Assembly (NCBI RefSeq): GCF_016907655.1
Contig: NZ_JAFBCL010000001.1
Location: 2,046,001 to 2,110,000 of the forward strand
Direction of reading: 5' to 3'
Source of the DNA: Saccharothrix algeriensis
GTDB lineage: Bacteria; Actinomycetota; Actinomycetes; Mycobacteriales; Pseudonocardiaceae
DNA: 64,000 nt
The notes below the pieces were generated by a model, which worked only from the letters and a program-made list of their open reading frames with translations, did no database searches and was not told where the DNA came from. The number at the start of each line of letters is the position of its first letter. Position 1 is the first letter of the stretch. Shown here piece by piece: positions 28,045 to 36,184 of the stretch. The translations under genes were made by a program, and so were the position numbers.

Positions 28045-28950
28045 ATGGAGACACGTCAGCTTTTGGCGTTCACAACTGTGGTTCAAACGGGCAGCTTCAC
28101 CAAGGCAGCCGCTACGCTGAATTGTTCGCAGCCCACCATAACCACCCGGATCAAGGCACTGGAGGAAACCCTCGGCGTGCCGTTGTTCCGCCGCCTGCCA
28201 CGCGGCATCCAGATGACCTCCGCGGGGGTCGAACTGCTGCCGTTCGCGCGCAACATCATCACGTTGACGGACAAGGCGCGCAAGGCCATCACGATGAACG
28301 GCGAGCCGCACGGCAAGCTGGTCATCGGCAGCGCGCAGAGCCTGACCGACTACCGACTGCTACCACTGATCGAGTACATGTGCTGGCGCTACCCGAGCGT
28401 CCAGATCTCGCTGCACTCGCGCAACACGCAGGCCAACCTGACCTCGGTGCGCGAGGGCAGGCTCGACTGCGCGTTCTTCATCGGCTCCGTGGAACCCCGC
28501 GAGGGTTTGGAGACGACGGTGCTCTGCCCGGAACCGCTGGTCATGGTCGCCGGGCCGACGCACGCGCTGACGAGGCGCTCGGTGATCACCGAGGACGAGC
28601 TGCGCGGGAGCACCCTCATCCGGGCGGAGAACGGCGCCAGCTACTACGAGCAGTTCGAGCAGGCGCTGGGGCTGCAGGACGCGGAGAGCAGGTCGCCGGT
28701 GCTGGCGCTGGACTCGATCGACGCCGCCAAGCGGGCGGTCGCCTCGGGCCTGGGGATCTCGCTGGTCCCCGAGGTGACGGTCGCGGCGGAGCTGGCCGAC
28801 GGCAGGCTGTGCCGCCTGCCCTGGGTCCCGCCGTTCCGGGTGTACACCCAGTTCGCGTGGCGCCAGGACAACTCGAGCAACCCGTCGGTGACGGCGCTGG
28901 TCTCGGCGGCGGCGCAGGTGGTGAGCGAGCAGGTGGCGGCCCCGGCCTGA
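28045..28950 (+). CDS. LysR-family transcriptional regulator
   Basis: The 301-residue protein begins METRQLLAFTTVVQTGSFTK, the classical LysR winged HTH, with the recognition helix in LNCSQPTITTRIKALEETLG (about 30-49). The C-terminal two-lobed effector domain (about 90-295) is of the LysR substrate-binding type. ATG 28045 has GGGGAG upstream; an in-frame TTG at 28033 is unlikely. It is followed by a 13-bp hairpin. There is no divergent metabolic gene nearby, so its target and effector are unknown. Confidence 0.93.
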   Translation: METRQLLAFTTVVQTGSFTKAAATLNCSQPTITTRIKALEETLGVPLFRRLPRGIQMTSAGVELLPFARNIITLTDKARKAITMNGEPHGKLVIGSAQSLTDYRLLPLIEYMCWRYPSVQISLHSRNTQANLTSVREGRLDCAFFIGSVEPREGLETTVLCPEPLVMVAGPTHALTRRSVITEDELRGSTLIRAENGASYYEQFEQALGLQDAESRSPVLALDSIDAAKRAVASGLGISLVPEVTVAAELADGRLCRLPWVPPFRVYTQFAWRQDNSSNPSVTALVSAAAQVVSEQVAAPA

Positions 28951-28968
28951 CCAGCGGCCGACGGGAAC

Positions 28969-29011
28969 GCCGTTCTTGAGCGCCCAATGGCGCGGTGTGC
29001 TCAAGAACGGC
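28969..29011. terminator. bidirectional hairpin between LysR gene and tRNA-Pro
   Basis: GCCGTTCTTGAGC (28969-28981) and GCTCAAGAACGGC (28999-29011) form a perfect 13-bp stem with a 17-nt loop. It lies between a plus-strand gene end and a minus-strand tRNA end. Confidence 0.65.
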
Positions 29012-29063
29012 AGCACCGGGCTGCCACGCGGCCCCCACCGGACCCAGGGGGCCGCGCCGACCG

Positions 29064-29137
29064 TCGGGGCGACAGGATTTGAACCTGCGACCCCCCGCTC
29101 CCAAAGCGGGTGCGCTACCAAACTGCGCCACGCCCCG
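29064..29137 (-). tRNA. tRNA-Pro (TGG)
   Basis: Reading the minus strand from 29137, the gene folds as a cloverleaf: acceptor CGGGGCG pairs with CGCCCCG, the D-arm contains AGTTTGGTAGC, the anticodon loop is TTTGGGA with anticodon TGG, and the T-arm is GGTTCAAATCC. The discriminator base is A. No CCA is encoded. 74 nt. Confidence 0.95.
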
Positions 29138-29198
29138 GTCCCCGACACCCTATCGCGACCCGCTAAGCTGATCCCGCGCCCACCCCCGTGGGCGCGAT

Positions 29199-29269
29199 GC
29201 GGGTGTAGCTCAATGGTAGAGCCCCAGCCTTCCAAGCTGGTCATGCGGGTTCGATTCCCGTCACCCGCT
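29199..29269 (+). tRNA. tRNA-Gly (TCC), AICE integration site
   Basis: Acceptor GCGGGTG pairs with CACCCGC, the D-loop is AGCTCAATGGTAGAG, the anticodon loop CTTCCAA carries anticodon TCC, and the T-arm contains GGTTCGATTCC. 71 nt, with no encoded CCA. Its 3' half from 29229 is the attachment core of the integrated element to the right, and the insertion leaves the tRNA intact. Confidence 0.96.
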
Positions 29270-29277
29270 CTCTCCTC
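29229..29277 (+). repeat. attL: 49-bp core in the 3' half of tRNA-Gly
   Basis: These 49 bases are identical to 40414-40462. The core begins in the tRNA anticodon loop and runs eight bases past the tRNA end, as expected for a tRNA-targeting tyrosine recombinase. Similarity continues imperfectly for about 12 more bases to GCAGGT. Confidence 0.9.
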
Positions 29278-29344
29278 CCTTCGCAGGTCAACGGCGGTGC
29301 CGCCGGTTCGAGGCGACACCGCCGCCGTGTTCGTTGACCACGTC

Positions 29345-29365
29345 GTGCGATTAGCGTGCGATTAG
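29345..29365. repeat. tandem 10-bp repeats near attL, candidate integrase arm sites
   Basis: GTGCGATTAG occurs at 29345-29354 and again at 29356-29365, one base apart. The second copy overlaps the int stop codon. A matching pair lies near attR at 40320-40340. Paired short repeats inside both ends of an element are typical of tyrosine-integrase arm-type binding sites. Confidence 0.6.
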
Positions 29366-30492
29366 ACCTTTCGGCGCTTCCGGGCCGCCTTGACCCTCTT
29401 GCCGAGCTTCGCGGCGATCTCGTGGTCCCGCTCGCTGGTCGCGTGCTGGTAGATCAGCGCCGCCCTCATGCTCCCGTGCCCCATCCGGTGCATCAGCTCC
29501 CGAGTGCTGGCCCCGGCCGCCGCCGCCAGGGTGTTGCCCGTGTGTCGGAGGTCGTGGAAGTGGAAGCCCTTCGGTAGCCCGACCTCGGCCACGGTCTTGA
29601 TCCACTTCACCGACCGGTGCCAGTTCCCCCGCTTGAGCCCGGCACCCTTCGGCCCCGCGAAGATCAAGGCATCGGCATCCGCAGCCACGAACGCCATCAA
29701 GTGCCGCCGGAACTCGTCCACCATGAAGTCAGGCAGGGCGACCGTGCGGAAGCCCGCTTGCGACTTGGGCGGGCCTTCCACGAGCTTCCCGGAGTTGACC
29801 TGGGCCAGCCGACGCGGCACCCGGACCGACGGCGCGTCGAGGTCGACGTCACACCTGCGGAGGCCGATCAGCTCGCCCCATCGCAGGCCCGTGAAGGCCG
29901 CAGCGAGGATCAGCACCCTGGACCGAGGCGGCACCGACTCGGAGAGCGTGAACACCTGCTCAACGGACGCCGTGGGACGCTCAGGAGCCTTCTCCTGGTC
30001 CGCGCCCTTGATCCGGCACGGGTTGCGCTTGATGCGGTTGTCGTCCAGAGCGGTGTTCATGACCGCCCGCAGGAGCCGGTACGCCTTGGCCGTCGTGGTC
30101 TCCGACCGGCCGTTGTCGAGCAGGTGCCGCCGCCAAGTGCGCACCGTCTCGGTGGAGATGTCGCTGAGCAGCTTCTCCCCCAGGAACGGCTTCACGTGGA
30201 GTCGGAACTGACGGGCGTACTCCTCACGAGTCCGGACGCCAAGCTCCCGCTCCTTGATCCACCGATCTCCGTACTCGGCCAGTTTGACCTTCCCGAGCAG
30301 TGGGTCGATCCACTCCCCCCGGAGAAGATCAGCTTCCACGGTGGACAGCCAGGCGTTGGCGTCCGTCTTGGTCGGGTAGGTCTCCGGTGCGTACCGTCGC
30401 ACCCCGTCAGGCCCCAGGTAACTCGCCTGGAACTTGTTGGAGGGCAGCTTGCGAACGTGCCCGAACTGTCGGTGGTTCTTCTTGTTCGCCAT
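29362..30492 (-). CDS. int: tyrosine recombinase (integrase) of the AICE
   Basis: This enzyme integrates and excises the element at tRNA-Gly. The 376-residue protein has an arm-binding N-terminal domain (about 1-65, KFQASYLGPDGVRRYAPETY), a SAM-like core-binding domain (about 70-165), and a catalytic domain. The catalytic residues are Arg in GLRWGE (about 207), HDLRHTG (His313, Arg316), His339 in GHGS and Tyr348 in LIYQHAT. The C-terminus is basic. Its start overlaps the xis stop by one base (TGATG), and it reads toward attL. Confidence 0.95.
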   Translation of the reverse strand: MANKKNHRQFGHVRKLPSNKFQASYLGPDGVRRYAPETYPTKTDANAWLSTVEADLLRGEWIDPLLGKVKLAEYGDRWIKERELGVRTREEYARQFRLHVKPFLGEKLLSDISTETVRTWRRHLLDNGRSETTTAKAYRLLRAVMNTALDDNRIKRNPCRIKGADQEKAPERPTASVEQVFTLSESVPPRSRVLILAAAFTGLRWGELIGLRRCDVDLDAPSVRVPRRLAQVNSGKLVEGPPKSQAGFRTVALPDFMVDEFRRHLMAFVAADADALIFAGPKGAGLKRGNWHRSVKWIKTVAEVGLPKGFHFHDLRHTGNTLAAAAGASTRELMHRMGHGSMRAALIYQHATSERDHEIAAKLGKRVKAARKRRKV

Positions 30493-30680
30493 CAGGCAGC
30501 CCTCCTGACGGGCTCGACCCGACCGGCGTTGATGAACGCGTCCACGTCGGCCCGCTTCAGCCGCACGTGCCGCCCGAGGTGGTGGAAGGCGATGCGCCGT
30601 TCGGCGATGAGCCGCCGCACGAACCGGACCGTCGTGTTCATGTAGTCCGCCGCCTCTTGCACCGTGAAGTGCTCCGTCAT
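30492..30680 (-). CDS. xis: excisionase-like HTH protein (62 aa)
   Basis: MTEHFTVQEAADYMNTTVRF opens a MerR-like winged helix of the excisionase/DNA-binding family, followed by RRLIAERRIAFHHLG and RLKRADVDAFI. It directs the integrase toward excision in AICEs. ATG 30680 follows GGGGGAGACC. The stop overlaps the int start, so the two are co-translated. An in-frame upstream extension exists but is not protein-like. Confidence 0.9.
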   Translation of the reverse strand: MTEHFTVQEAADYMNTTVRFVRRLIAERRIAFHHLGRHVRLKRADVDAFINAGRVEPVRRAA

Positions 30681-30693
30681 GGTCTCCCCCTGT

Positions 30694-32298
30694 TCACGCA
30701 GCTTGAGCGGTTGCCGAACGGTTGAGAGAGCCAGCCGAGGCGAGCAGCGCCGCCGTGTACTCGGCCTTCCACCGACGCCTCTCCGCGACCGCCCGCAGCA
30801 GCAGGTGAGGTCTTGGGGGCACGTTCGGATCACCCGGTTGCACGGTGTTCCAGGCGACCCGTTTCGGCTGGTCGTCCTGAGTGATCCCGACATCGGCGAG
30901 CAGTTGCCGAACGAATTCCTTGCGGTCGTGCCTGTGGTCGGCCAGCGACTTGCCCGACCACTTCCGCGACACCAGCACCCGACGCCCCGCGACGCCGAGC
31001 GTGGAGCGCTTGTGGGCCTTGCCCTTGCACAGGCCCGGCTGCATCGACACCCGCGCCCCGCGTGGCTGCACGCCGTAGAGCAGCCACACCGGGCACTGCG
31101 GCGAGCACGGCGTCACGGCCAACTCCGCGCACAGCCGTTCGGCGTGCTCCTCCTGGCGGTCGGTCCGGGCGTCGAAGCACTCGCCGATGCTCTTGGTCAG
31201 GTACTTCGTCAGGTAGCCGATGTGCCGCCCGGCCTCCTCCGTGCCGCCGAGGATGCCCTTGGAGTGAACCTGGACCCCGAACCGGGCGACGTGCGCGGGC
31301 GCGTCCACCCGGTCCAGCGCCTCGTCCCAGGTCGGCAGGGCCTCTCGGGTCTGCGGGTCGACAAAGCCCTTGGCCCGCGCGTCCCACACCGGCACGTGGT
31401 CGCCGCCGTACCGGATCTCGTCATGAGCCGGCCACCACACCTGGTGGTAGGTGGCCTCGGCGACCGCCCGCAGCTCCGCGCGTGAGATGGACCCCCGGAT
31501 AGCGGCGTGCCAGTGGGGCGCCAGTCGCTTCTGCGGCTCGACCGTGGAGAAGTACTGCACGTCCCAGCCGACGCACCGCCGGAGGTTCTGCACGAACCGG
31601 TCGAGCAGCGCCGCGAAGTGCACCGCGTCCCGAGCCGCCCGCCGGTAGTTGTACGTGGTCGGGTCGACCGGCGTGCCGTCGCTCCGCACCTTGCCGTAGC
31701 TGTCCAGGGTCAGCGTGAGGAACGTCGAGGGCTGGTACTTGCCGCCGAAGACCCGGCCGACCGTGCGCTTGGTGACCGGCCGCCGAGGCAGGTTCGGCGC
31801 GTCCTGCCGCCGCCTGGTCGACCGCTTCCGGGCAGCCCGCGAACGCGGTTCCAGGGAAGGCAGCTTCCCGCGGACTCCCGACTGCCGCAGCTCCGCGTCG
31901 ACGCCGGCGACCTCTTCCCGCACCTCCTCCGCGCCGACTTCGTCGCCTTCGTCCACGGCTTGCCGGTAGGCCGTGACCAGGTCCGCCCGGTAGGCCGTCA
32001 GCGCCCGCTGGTCGTCGCTGGGAGGGTTCGGGGTGAAGTCGGGTTCCTCGGTCAGGTGCCAGCCCTCCCGGCACTGCGCCATCCGCAGCCGGCGGTTCTT
32101 CTCCGCGCACGTGGGGCACACGCTCGCGACCGTGGAGCCGCACGCCACCGGCACGATCTCAACCCGGCCGGTGTCCAGGTCCACCCGTTCCATCGCCAGC
32201 GGCCGGACGCACACGCCGTGCTCCTCAGCCACCGCCCGAGCCACGTCCAGCGCCGCCGGCTGCTTCATCCGATCGGCACGGGTCAGGTACTCGCTCAT
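30694..32298 (-). CDS. replication initiator, RepSA-type HUH endonuclease (534 aa)
   Basis: A rolling-circle initiator of the type found in pSAM2-like AICEs. It nicks the element origin after excision. Visible features are an N-terminal zinc-type cluster (VCPTCAEKN near residue 63, then CREGWH), FLTLTLDSYG, the HUH motif in RLAPHWHAAIRG (about 258-269), and the catalytic tyrosines in GYLTKYLTKS (about 367-376). ATG 32298 overlaps the translocase stop by four bases. The 13-bp gap to xis downstream suggests one transcript. The origin is not located. Confidence 0.9.
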   Translation of the reverse strand: MSEYLTRADRMKQPAALDVARAVAEEHGVCVRPLAMERVDLDTGRVEIVPVACGSTVASVCPTCAEKNRRLRMAQCREGWHLTEEPDFTPNPPSDDQRALTAYRADLVTAYRQAVDEGDEVGAEEVREEVAGVDAELRQSGVRGKLPSLEPRSRAARKRSTRRRQDAPNLPRRPVTKRTVGRVFGGKYQPSTFLTLTLDSYGKVRSDGTPVDPTTYNYRRAARDAVHFAALLDRFVQNLRRCVGWDVQYFSTVEPQKRLAPHWHAAIRGSISRAELRAVAEATYHQVWWPAHDEIRYGGDHVPVWDARAKGFVDPQTREALPTWDEALDRVDAPAHVARFGVQVHSKGILGGTEEAGRHIGYLTKYLTKSIGECFDARTDRQEEHAERLCAELAVTPCSPQCPVWLLYGVQPRGARVSMQPGLCKGKAHKRSTLGVAGRRVLVSRKWSGKSLADHRHDRKEFVRQLLADVGITQDDQPKRVAWNTVQPGDPNVPPRPHLLLRAVAERRRWKAEYTAALLASAGSLNRSATAQAA

Positions 32299-33764
32299 GC
32301 CGCCACCTCCCCCGGGCCGTCGGGTCGAGTCGGGAAGTCGTGCACGGTGGCCTTGGCCAGGAACGCGCCGAGTTCGTGCAGGTTGGCGTCGGTGACGTGG
32401 AAGGCCCGAGCCCGCTCCGGCTCCCGCTGGCCGTCCTGCTTGACCCAGGCGACGCCGGGTGTGTCTTCGGTGATCTCGTGGGCCGCCGCGCCTCGTTGCC
32501 GCACGCCGTCGCCGAGCACCATGTCCACTTGTTGTGGTTCGTCCAGGCGCAGGGCTGCGCGGGTGGTGAACAGGTGGCGGAAGGAGACGACTTCCTTGCG
32601 GGGATCCTGGACCAGGCCGACGACGGCGTAGCCGGGTGCGCGGCCTTGGGAGGTGATGGTCTGGATGGCTCGTGCGGCGCGTTCGCGGAGTTGCTTGTCG
32701 GGTTGGTAGGCGATCAGGTCGGCCAGTTCGTCCACGATCAGGACCGTGAACGGCTCGCCGGTCGAGCGTGCCCACAGCCGGCGGACACCCCGGTAGCGGG
32801 TGGCGCGTTCCTTGACCTCGGCGGCGATGTCCTCAAGCAGGTCAACGGCTTCCGGCCCGTTGTCGTAGACCGCTTTGTCGAAGGCGTCGGGGCACTGCCC
32901 CAGCTCCATGCCGCCCTTAGGGTCGATGCCGACCAGGCGCACCTGGCCCGCGCGGACCGCCGGCGCAAGCTGCCACACCAGCGACCACAACACCGAGCCC
33001 TTGCCCGCCCCCGGCACCCCAACCACCAGCACCTGAGAGCCCAACAGCCGCAACCGCCACGGCCTACCGGTCTCCAACCGGCCCACGACCACCCGCTTGA
33101 GGTCCACCTCCGCCGAGGTCCCCAGCGGCGGAACCGACACCGGCTGAGCCAGCGGATCCGCGTGGACGAAGTCCAGTTCCACGACCCTGGGCTTGAGCAC
33201 CCGCACCCGACACGACCGGGCACCGAAGGAGTGGGCGAGGGCTTCGCGCCGCAGCTCCCAGGCTTCCGGGGACTGCGCAGGGATCAGCCGCACACGGACG
33301 CGGTCCCGCCAGCCCTCCGAGCGGACCCGCCGCAGCCTGGGCCGGTACTCGCGTCCCCGGTCACGCTTGGCGAGGTCGGCCAGGCGCACCACCGACCGCC
33401 ACCGGGGCACGTAGACCGTGGCCCGCCGCCATTCGGAGACCAGCCGGTACCAGCCGTGCCGCAGGAACGACGCACGGTCCCATCCGGCCCAGATCAGCAG
33501 CGCCGCCACCAACGACAGCAGCGCCAGGACCAGCGGGGAGAGCCCGAAACGCCACCAGCACCAGGCCGCCGCCGAGGGCGCCAGCGACACCAGCGGATAC
33601 CGCACGACGAGCAGCACCAGGCGCACGAACAGCAACACCAGCAGCCACGCCAGCGCCACCAGAGCGGCCAGCCACCTGGCCTTGCCCGGCACCAGCGTCC
33701 ACCACGGCACCCGAGGCCGCGCACCCTCGAACGGGGCCGGATCGACCCACTTGCCACCGTTCAT
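32295..33764 (-). CDS. FtsK/SpoIIIE-like DNA translocase, AICE conjugation protein (489 aa)
   Basis: A single FtsK-type pump moves double-stranded DNA between mycelial cells in AICEs. Residues of about 20-105 hold two to three membrane spans (LAALVALAWLLVLLFVRLVL; SPLVLALLSLVAALLIWAGW). The motor domain has Walker A GVPGAGKGS near 267-275, IDPKGGMELG, Walker B VLIVDELADL, and ITSQGRAPG. ATG 33764 overlaps the upstream small gene (ATGA), and its stop overlaps rep. Decayed copies of the same family lie to the right of attR. Confidence 0.92.
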   Translation of the reverse strand: MNGGKWVDPAPFEGARPRVPWWTLVPGKARWLAALVALAWLLVLLFVRLVLLVVRYPLVSLAPSAAAWCWWRFGLSPLVLALLSLVAALLIWAGWDRASFLRHGWYRLVSEWRRATVYVPRWRSVVRLADLAKRDRGREYRPRLRRVRSEGWRDRVRVRLIPAQSPEAWELRREALAHSFGARSCRVRVLKPRVVELDFVHADPLAQPVSVPPLGTSAEVDLKRVVVGRLETGRPWRLRLLGSQVLVVGVPGAGKGSVLWSLVWQLAPAVRAGQVRLVGIDPKGGMELGQCPDAFDKAVYDNGPEAVDLLEDIAAEVKERATRYRGVRRLWARSTGEPFTVLIVDELADLIAYQPDKQLRERAARAIQTITSQGRAPGYAVVGLVQDPRKEVVSFRHLFTTRAALRLDEPQQVDMVLGDGVRQRGAAAHEITEDTPGVAWVKQDGQREPERARAFHVTDANLHELGAFLAKATVHDFPTRPDGPGEVAA

Positions 33765-33946
33765 CGCGCACCGCCAATGCTGAAAATCAGCGGCAGCCAG
33801 CCCAAGCACGCGCAGCAGGCCAGTTGGTTGGGTGCGTAGACACCGAAGCGCTTGCACCCGTCGCAGCGCCGCCCGTTGGGTAGCTTCCACACCTTGGAGG
33901 GGGTCTGACTTGACGTGCAGGCCCCCGTGACCCGTACTCTTGACAT
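33761..33946 (-). CDS. small zinc-ribbon-like AICE protein (61 aa)
   Basis: ATG 33946 is preceded by AAGGGG. The protein has two cysteine pairs (CDGC and CCAC, separated by 15 residues) and a hydrophobic tail, LGWLPLIFSIG. Its stop overlaps the translocase start, so it is translationally coupled to conjugation. Function unknown. Confidence 0.65.
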   Translation of the reverse strand: MSRVRVTGACTSSQTPSKVWKLPNGRRCDGCKRFGVYAPNQLACCACLGWLPLIFSIGGAR

Positions 33947-34131
33947 GACCGAAACCCCTTGTGCGCCAACAAAAGCGCGCGAGAAACCCGGTCGGTGCCG
34001 TCGGTGGACAGTTCCAGGCCCGCCAAGACTTGAGGACTGTTCACCGGCGACCACCAACAGGTAGCCGAATGATCTTCAGTTGTGCTTGGAACGCCGGGAG
34101 GGCACCCGCGGGCACCCGCCCGACCACCACC

Positions 34132-34827
34132 TCACAGGCCGCTGGCGAACCAGTCGCCCCACACCGCCGCACCCGCCGCCGTCAACCGATACCGCGCCGA
34201 CTTCGGCGTGCCGTTGGTTCTGAATTCCGCCTGCCGCCGGGCGTAGCCCACGGCCACCAGGTCACGGCACGCCAGTCCGACCGTGCACGAGGCGACACCG
34301 GAGGCCGCCGACAGCTCCACCGTCGACCGGAACCGCCGCAAATCATCCAATAACGCCCGGACCACCCGCTCCAACGACGCAAACCCGTACCCCGGCGCAG
34401 CACCCCGCCCACGCTGCTCCCCGGACAACCGAGCACCCAACACCCGGCCCACCGTCCCCGGCCGCTGCGGCACCGGACGCAACAGGCGATCACGCTCGTC
34501 CACCCGCCGCCGCCACACCGCCACACCCTCTTGCGACATCCGGTAGCGAAGCGACGGCCAATCCCTCGTTCCCGGGACACCCCCGTCACTCACATGCAGG
34601 TGTCCCAACTCCAGCAGGTCACGGCACACCATCCGCACCGTCGCGTGACTGAGGCCCGATTCCGTGGTCAGCTCCCGCATGGACGACCCTTTGCCCGGAT
34701 GCGCCATCAACGCGCTCACCACAGCCGCACACGTCCGACCCGAATAGCCCACACCGCACAACTCGTCCAACGGCAACCCACTGACGACCACATTCCGCAA
34801 GGTGCCGACCAAGTCACCGCCCCTCAC
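34132..34827 (-). CDS. tandem winged-helix DNA-binding protein (231 aa)
   Basis: GTG 34827 follows GGAGGGG and lies two bases after the upstream stop. The protein has two winged-helix units of similar pattern. The first, around residues 35-105, includes SMRELTTESGLSHATVRMVC and ends RYRMSQEGVAVW. The second, around 155-225, includes STVELSAASGVASCTVGLAC and ends RYRLTAAGAAVW. The repeat suggests internal duplication. It is probably an AICE transcriptional regulator; target not visible. Confidence 0.7.
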   Translation of the reverse strand: MRGGDLVGTLRNVVVSGLPLDELCGVGYSGRTCAAVVSALMAHPGKGSSMRELTTESGLSHATVRMVCRDLLELGHLHVSDGGVPGTRDWPSLRYRMSQEGVAVWRRRVDERDRLLRPVPQRPGTVGRVLGARLSGEQRGRGAAPGYGFASLERVVRALLDDLRRFRSTVELSAASGVASCTVGLACRDLVAVGYARRQAEFRTNGTPKSARYRLTAAGAAVWGDWFASGL

Positions 34828-34829
34828 AG

Positions 34830-35120
34830 CTACCCCTCCCCGCCCATTCGTTCGGGAACGGACCCACCGCACTCGTCATCGGCCTCGATCGCCTCCGCCA
34901 AGGCACGCTCACGGGTGACCCAGTACAGCGCCTCGTGGTGGTGATGCCGATCCACCTCCGCGATCCGCTCATAGACCCTCGCGCTACGCAGGTAGAACTC
35001 CCGGAACACCAACGGCGCGGCATCCGGCGCAGGAACCAGCCTCCCCAACGCCTCATGCGCGTCCTTCAACGTCCGGCTCGCCAACGCCAATGCCCAGAGA
35101 TCAGGCTTGCTCTTGGCCAT
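34830..35120 (-). CDS. AMED_5909-like small AICE protein (96 aa)
   Basis: The all-helical protein contains RTLKDAHEALGRL, YLRSARVYERIAEVDRHHHH and EALYWVTRERALAEAI. This pattern I recall from the AMED_5909 family carried on integrative elements of Pseudonocardiales. Function is unknown. ATG 35120 is favoured over GTG 35123; GGAGGGGG precedes both. Its start overlaps the end of the upstream gene by 20 bases. Confidence 0.65.
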   Translation of the reverse strand: MAKSKPDLWALALASRTLKDAHEALGRLVPAPDAAPLVFREFYLRSARVYERIAEVDRHHHHEALYWVTRERALAEAIEADDECGGSVPERMGGEG

Positions 35121-35364
35121 CACCGGCCCCCTCCGTCATCGCGTGACGCCCGGCCCGGCCTTCCAGGTGGTCAGCCACCTTCGCCGCCTCCCGCGCCAGC
35201 TCACGACAGAACCGCGCCAGCACCGCCGGCCCGCCCGGGAACGGCGGAACGTGGATCGCCAGGTTCACCGGGTCCAGGTAGACCACCAACGAAGGCCACC
35301 CCGAGGTGACCACCATCGCCGCAGCCGCCGCACGCCCCGGCGTGCCCGCCACCTGGAAACTCAC
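35101..35364 (-). CDS. small AICE protein (87 aa)
   Basis: GTG 35364 overlaps the stop of the upstream gene (GTGA). The sequence has a strand-rich core, SLVVYLDPVNLAIHVPPFPG, then a helix, VLARFCRELAREAAKVADHL. No family recognised. The nested overlaps with both neighbours support it as real and part of the AICE operon. Confidence 0.55.
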   Translation of the reverse strand: MSFQVAGTPGRAAAAAMVVTSGWPSLVVYLDPVNLAIHVPPFPGGPAVLARFCRELAREAAKVADHLEGRAGRHAMTEGAGDGQEQA

Positions 35365-35567
35365 GACCGACCACCGCCCGCAGCGTCCAAGGCCGCCAAC
35401 CCCTCGGCGATCGCCGCAGCCAACCGGGGCAACGCCTCGTGGTCCACGACCAGCACCGCCGGGAACGCGTTGCCGAACCGCACCTCCACCCGCCCCGCGA
35501 ACGCCAACGGCGCAACCCGGATGGGCAGGCTCGCGGTCACGTGCAACCGCACCAAGTCCTGCGCCAC
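35361..35567 (-). CDS. small AICE protein (68 aa)
   Basis: It starts MAQDLVRLHVTASLPIRVAP, has VEVRFGNAFPAVLVVDHEAL and ends in an Ala-rich helix. It resembles its downstream neighbour in layout (beta strands then one helix), which suggests the two may be paralogues. It lies between the Pra-like gene and the 87-residue gene with almost no spacing. Function unknown. Confidence 0.55.
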   Translation of the reverse strand: MAQDLVRLHVTASLPIRVAPLAFAGRVEVRFGNAFPAVLVVDHEALPRLAAAIAEGLAALDAAGGGRS

Positions 35568-35570
35568 GGC

Positions 35571-36023
35571 TCACGCGGCCTTGGGGGCCGACTTGGCGAC
35601 CACCGGCTTCATCGCCGAGGCCCGCAGGCTGTACCCGAGCTTGGCCCGGCACCGGTGCCTCTCACCCCCGTGCGTGCCCCGGCACGCCTTGTCGTCGATC
35701 CACGGCGTCACGGTCAACCCCTCGAACACCACCGGCCGCACGTCCGTCCCCGGAATCGCCTCCGGCGGAACCGGCTGCTGAGGAGCCGCGATCTTCACCG
35801 TCACCACCGCGTCGGCCTTGCGCTCCGCCGCCTGGTCGATCACCAGCACCAACCACACCAACAGCCCGGTCTCCTTGTCGGTCTCCTGCTGGACCGGCAA
35901 CCCCTTCGCCCGCTCGTCGGCCGACTGGAACCTGAGCACCGGTTCGACACCCATCACCAGCGCGCCACGGGGGAAGACGAAGTCGTGCGTCGCCGGGAGC
36001 CTGCTCCCACCACTGATCGCCAC
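35571..36023 (-). CDS. Pra-like plasmid replication, integration and excision activator (150 aa)
   Basis: GTG 36023 is preceded by AGGAGA. The protein has HDFVFPRGALVMGVEPVLRF, a strand LVWLVLVIDQAAERKADAVV with VTVKIAAPQQPVPP, then FEGLTVTPW and LGYSLRASAM at the C-terminus. This string of motifs matches, from memory, proteins named as AICE replication/integration/excision activators after Pra of pSAM2. It heads the leftward operon running through rep, xis and int, which fits a master activator. Confidence 0.75.
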   Translation of the reverse strand: MAISGGSRLPATHDFVFPRGALVMGVEPVLRFQSADERAKGLPVQQETDKETGLLVWLVLVIDQAAERKADAVVTVKIAAPQQPVPPEAIPGTDVRPVVFEGLTVTPWIDDKACRGTHGGERHRCRAKLGYSLRASAMKPVVAKSAPKAA

Positions 36024-36184
36024 AGCCGTTCTCCTGTCATCGGTGTCGGCTGGACCCTTGGTCCAGCACCTTGACACCAACCACTTTCGGCTGATCAGCG
36101 GGACGCAAGCACCGCATAGCGGGACTTCTAAGGACGTCTCTGCTAGCTTGAAGACGTCCCAAGTCGTCACCACGGGGGGTACAC
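36024..36184. promoter_or_regulatory. divergent promoter region of the AICE
   Basis: 160 bp between the leftward Pra-led operon and the rightward HTH/PLD-Nudix genes. It is AT-richer than its surroundings around 36070-36170 and ends in GGGGGG before the ATG of the rightward gene. It is probably the main switch region of the element. Confidence 0.5.
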
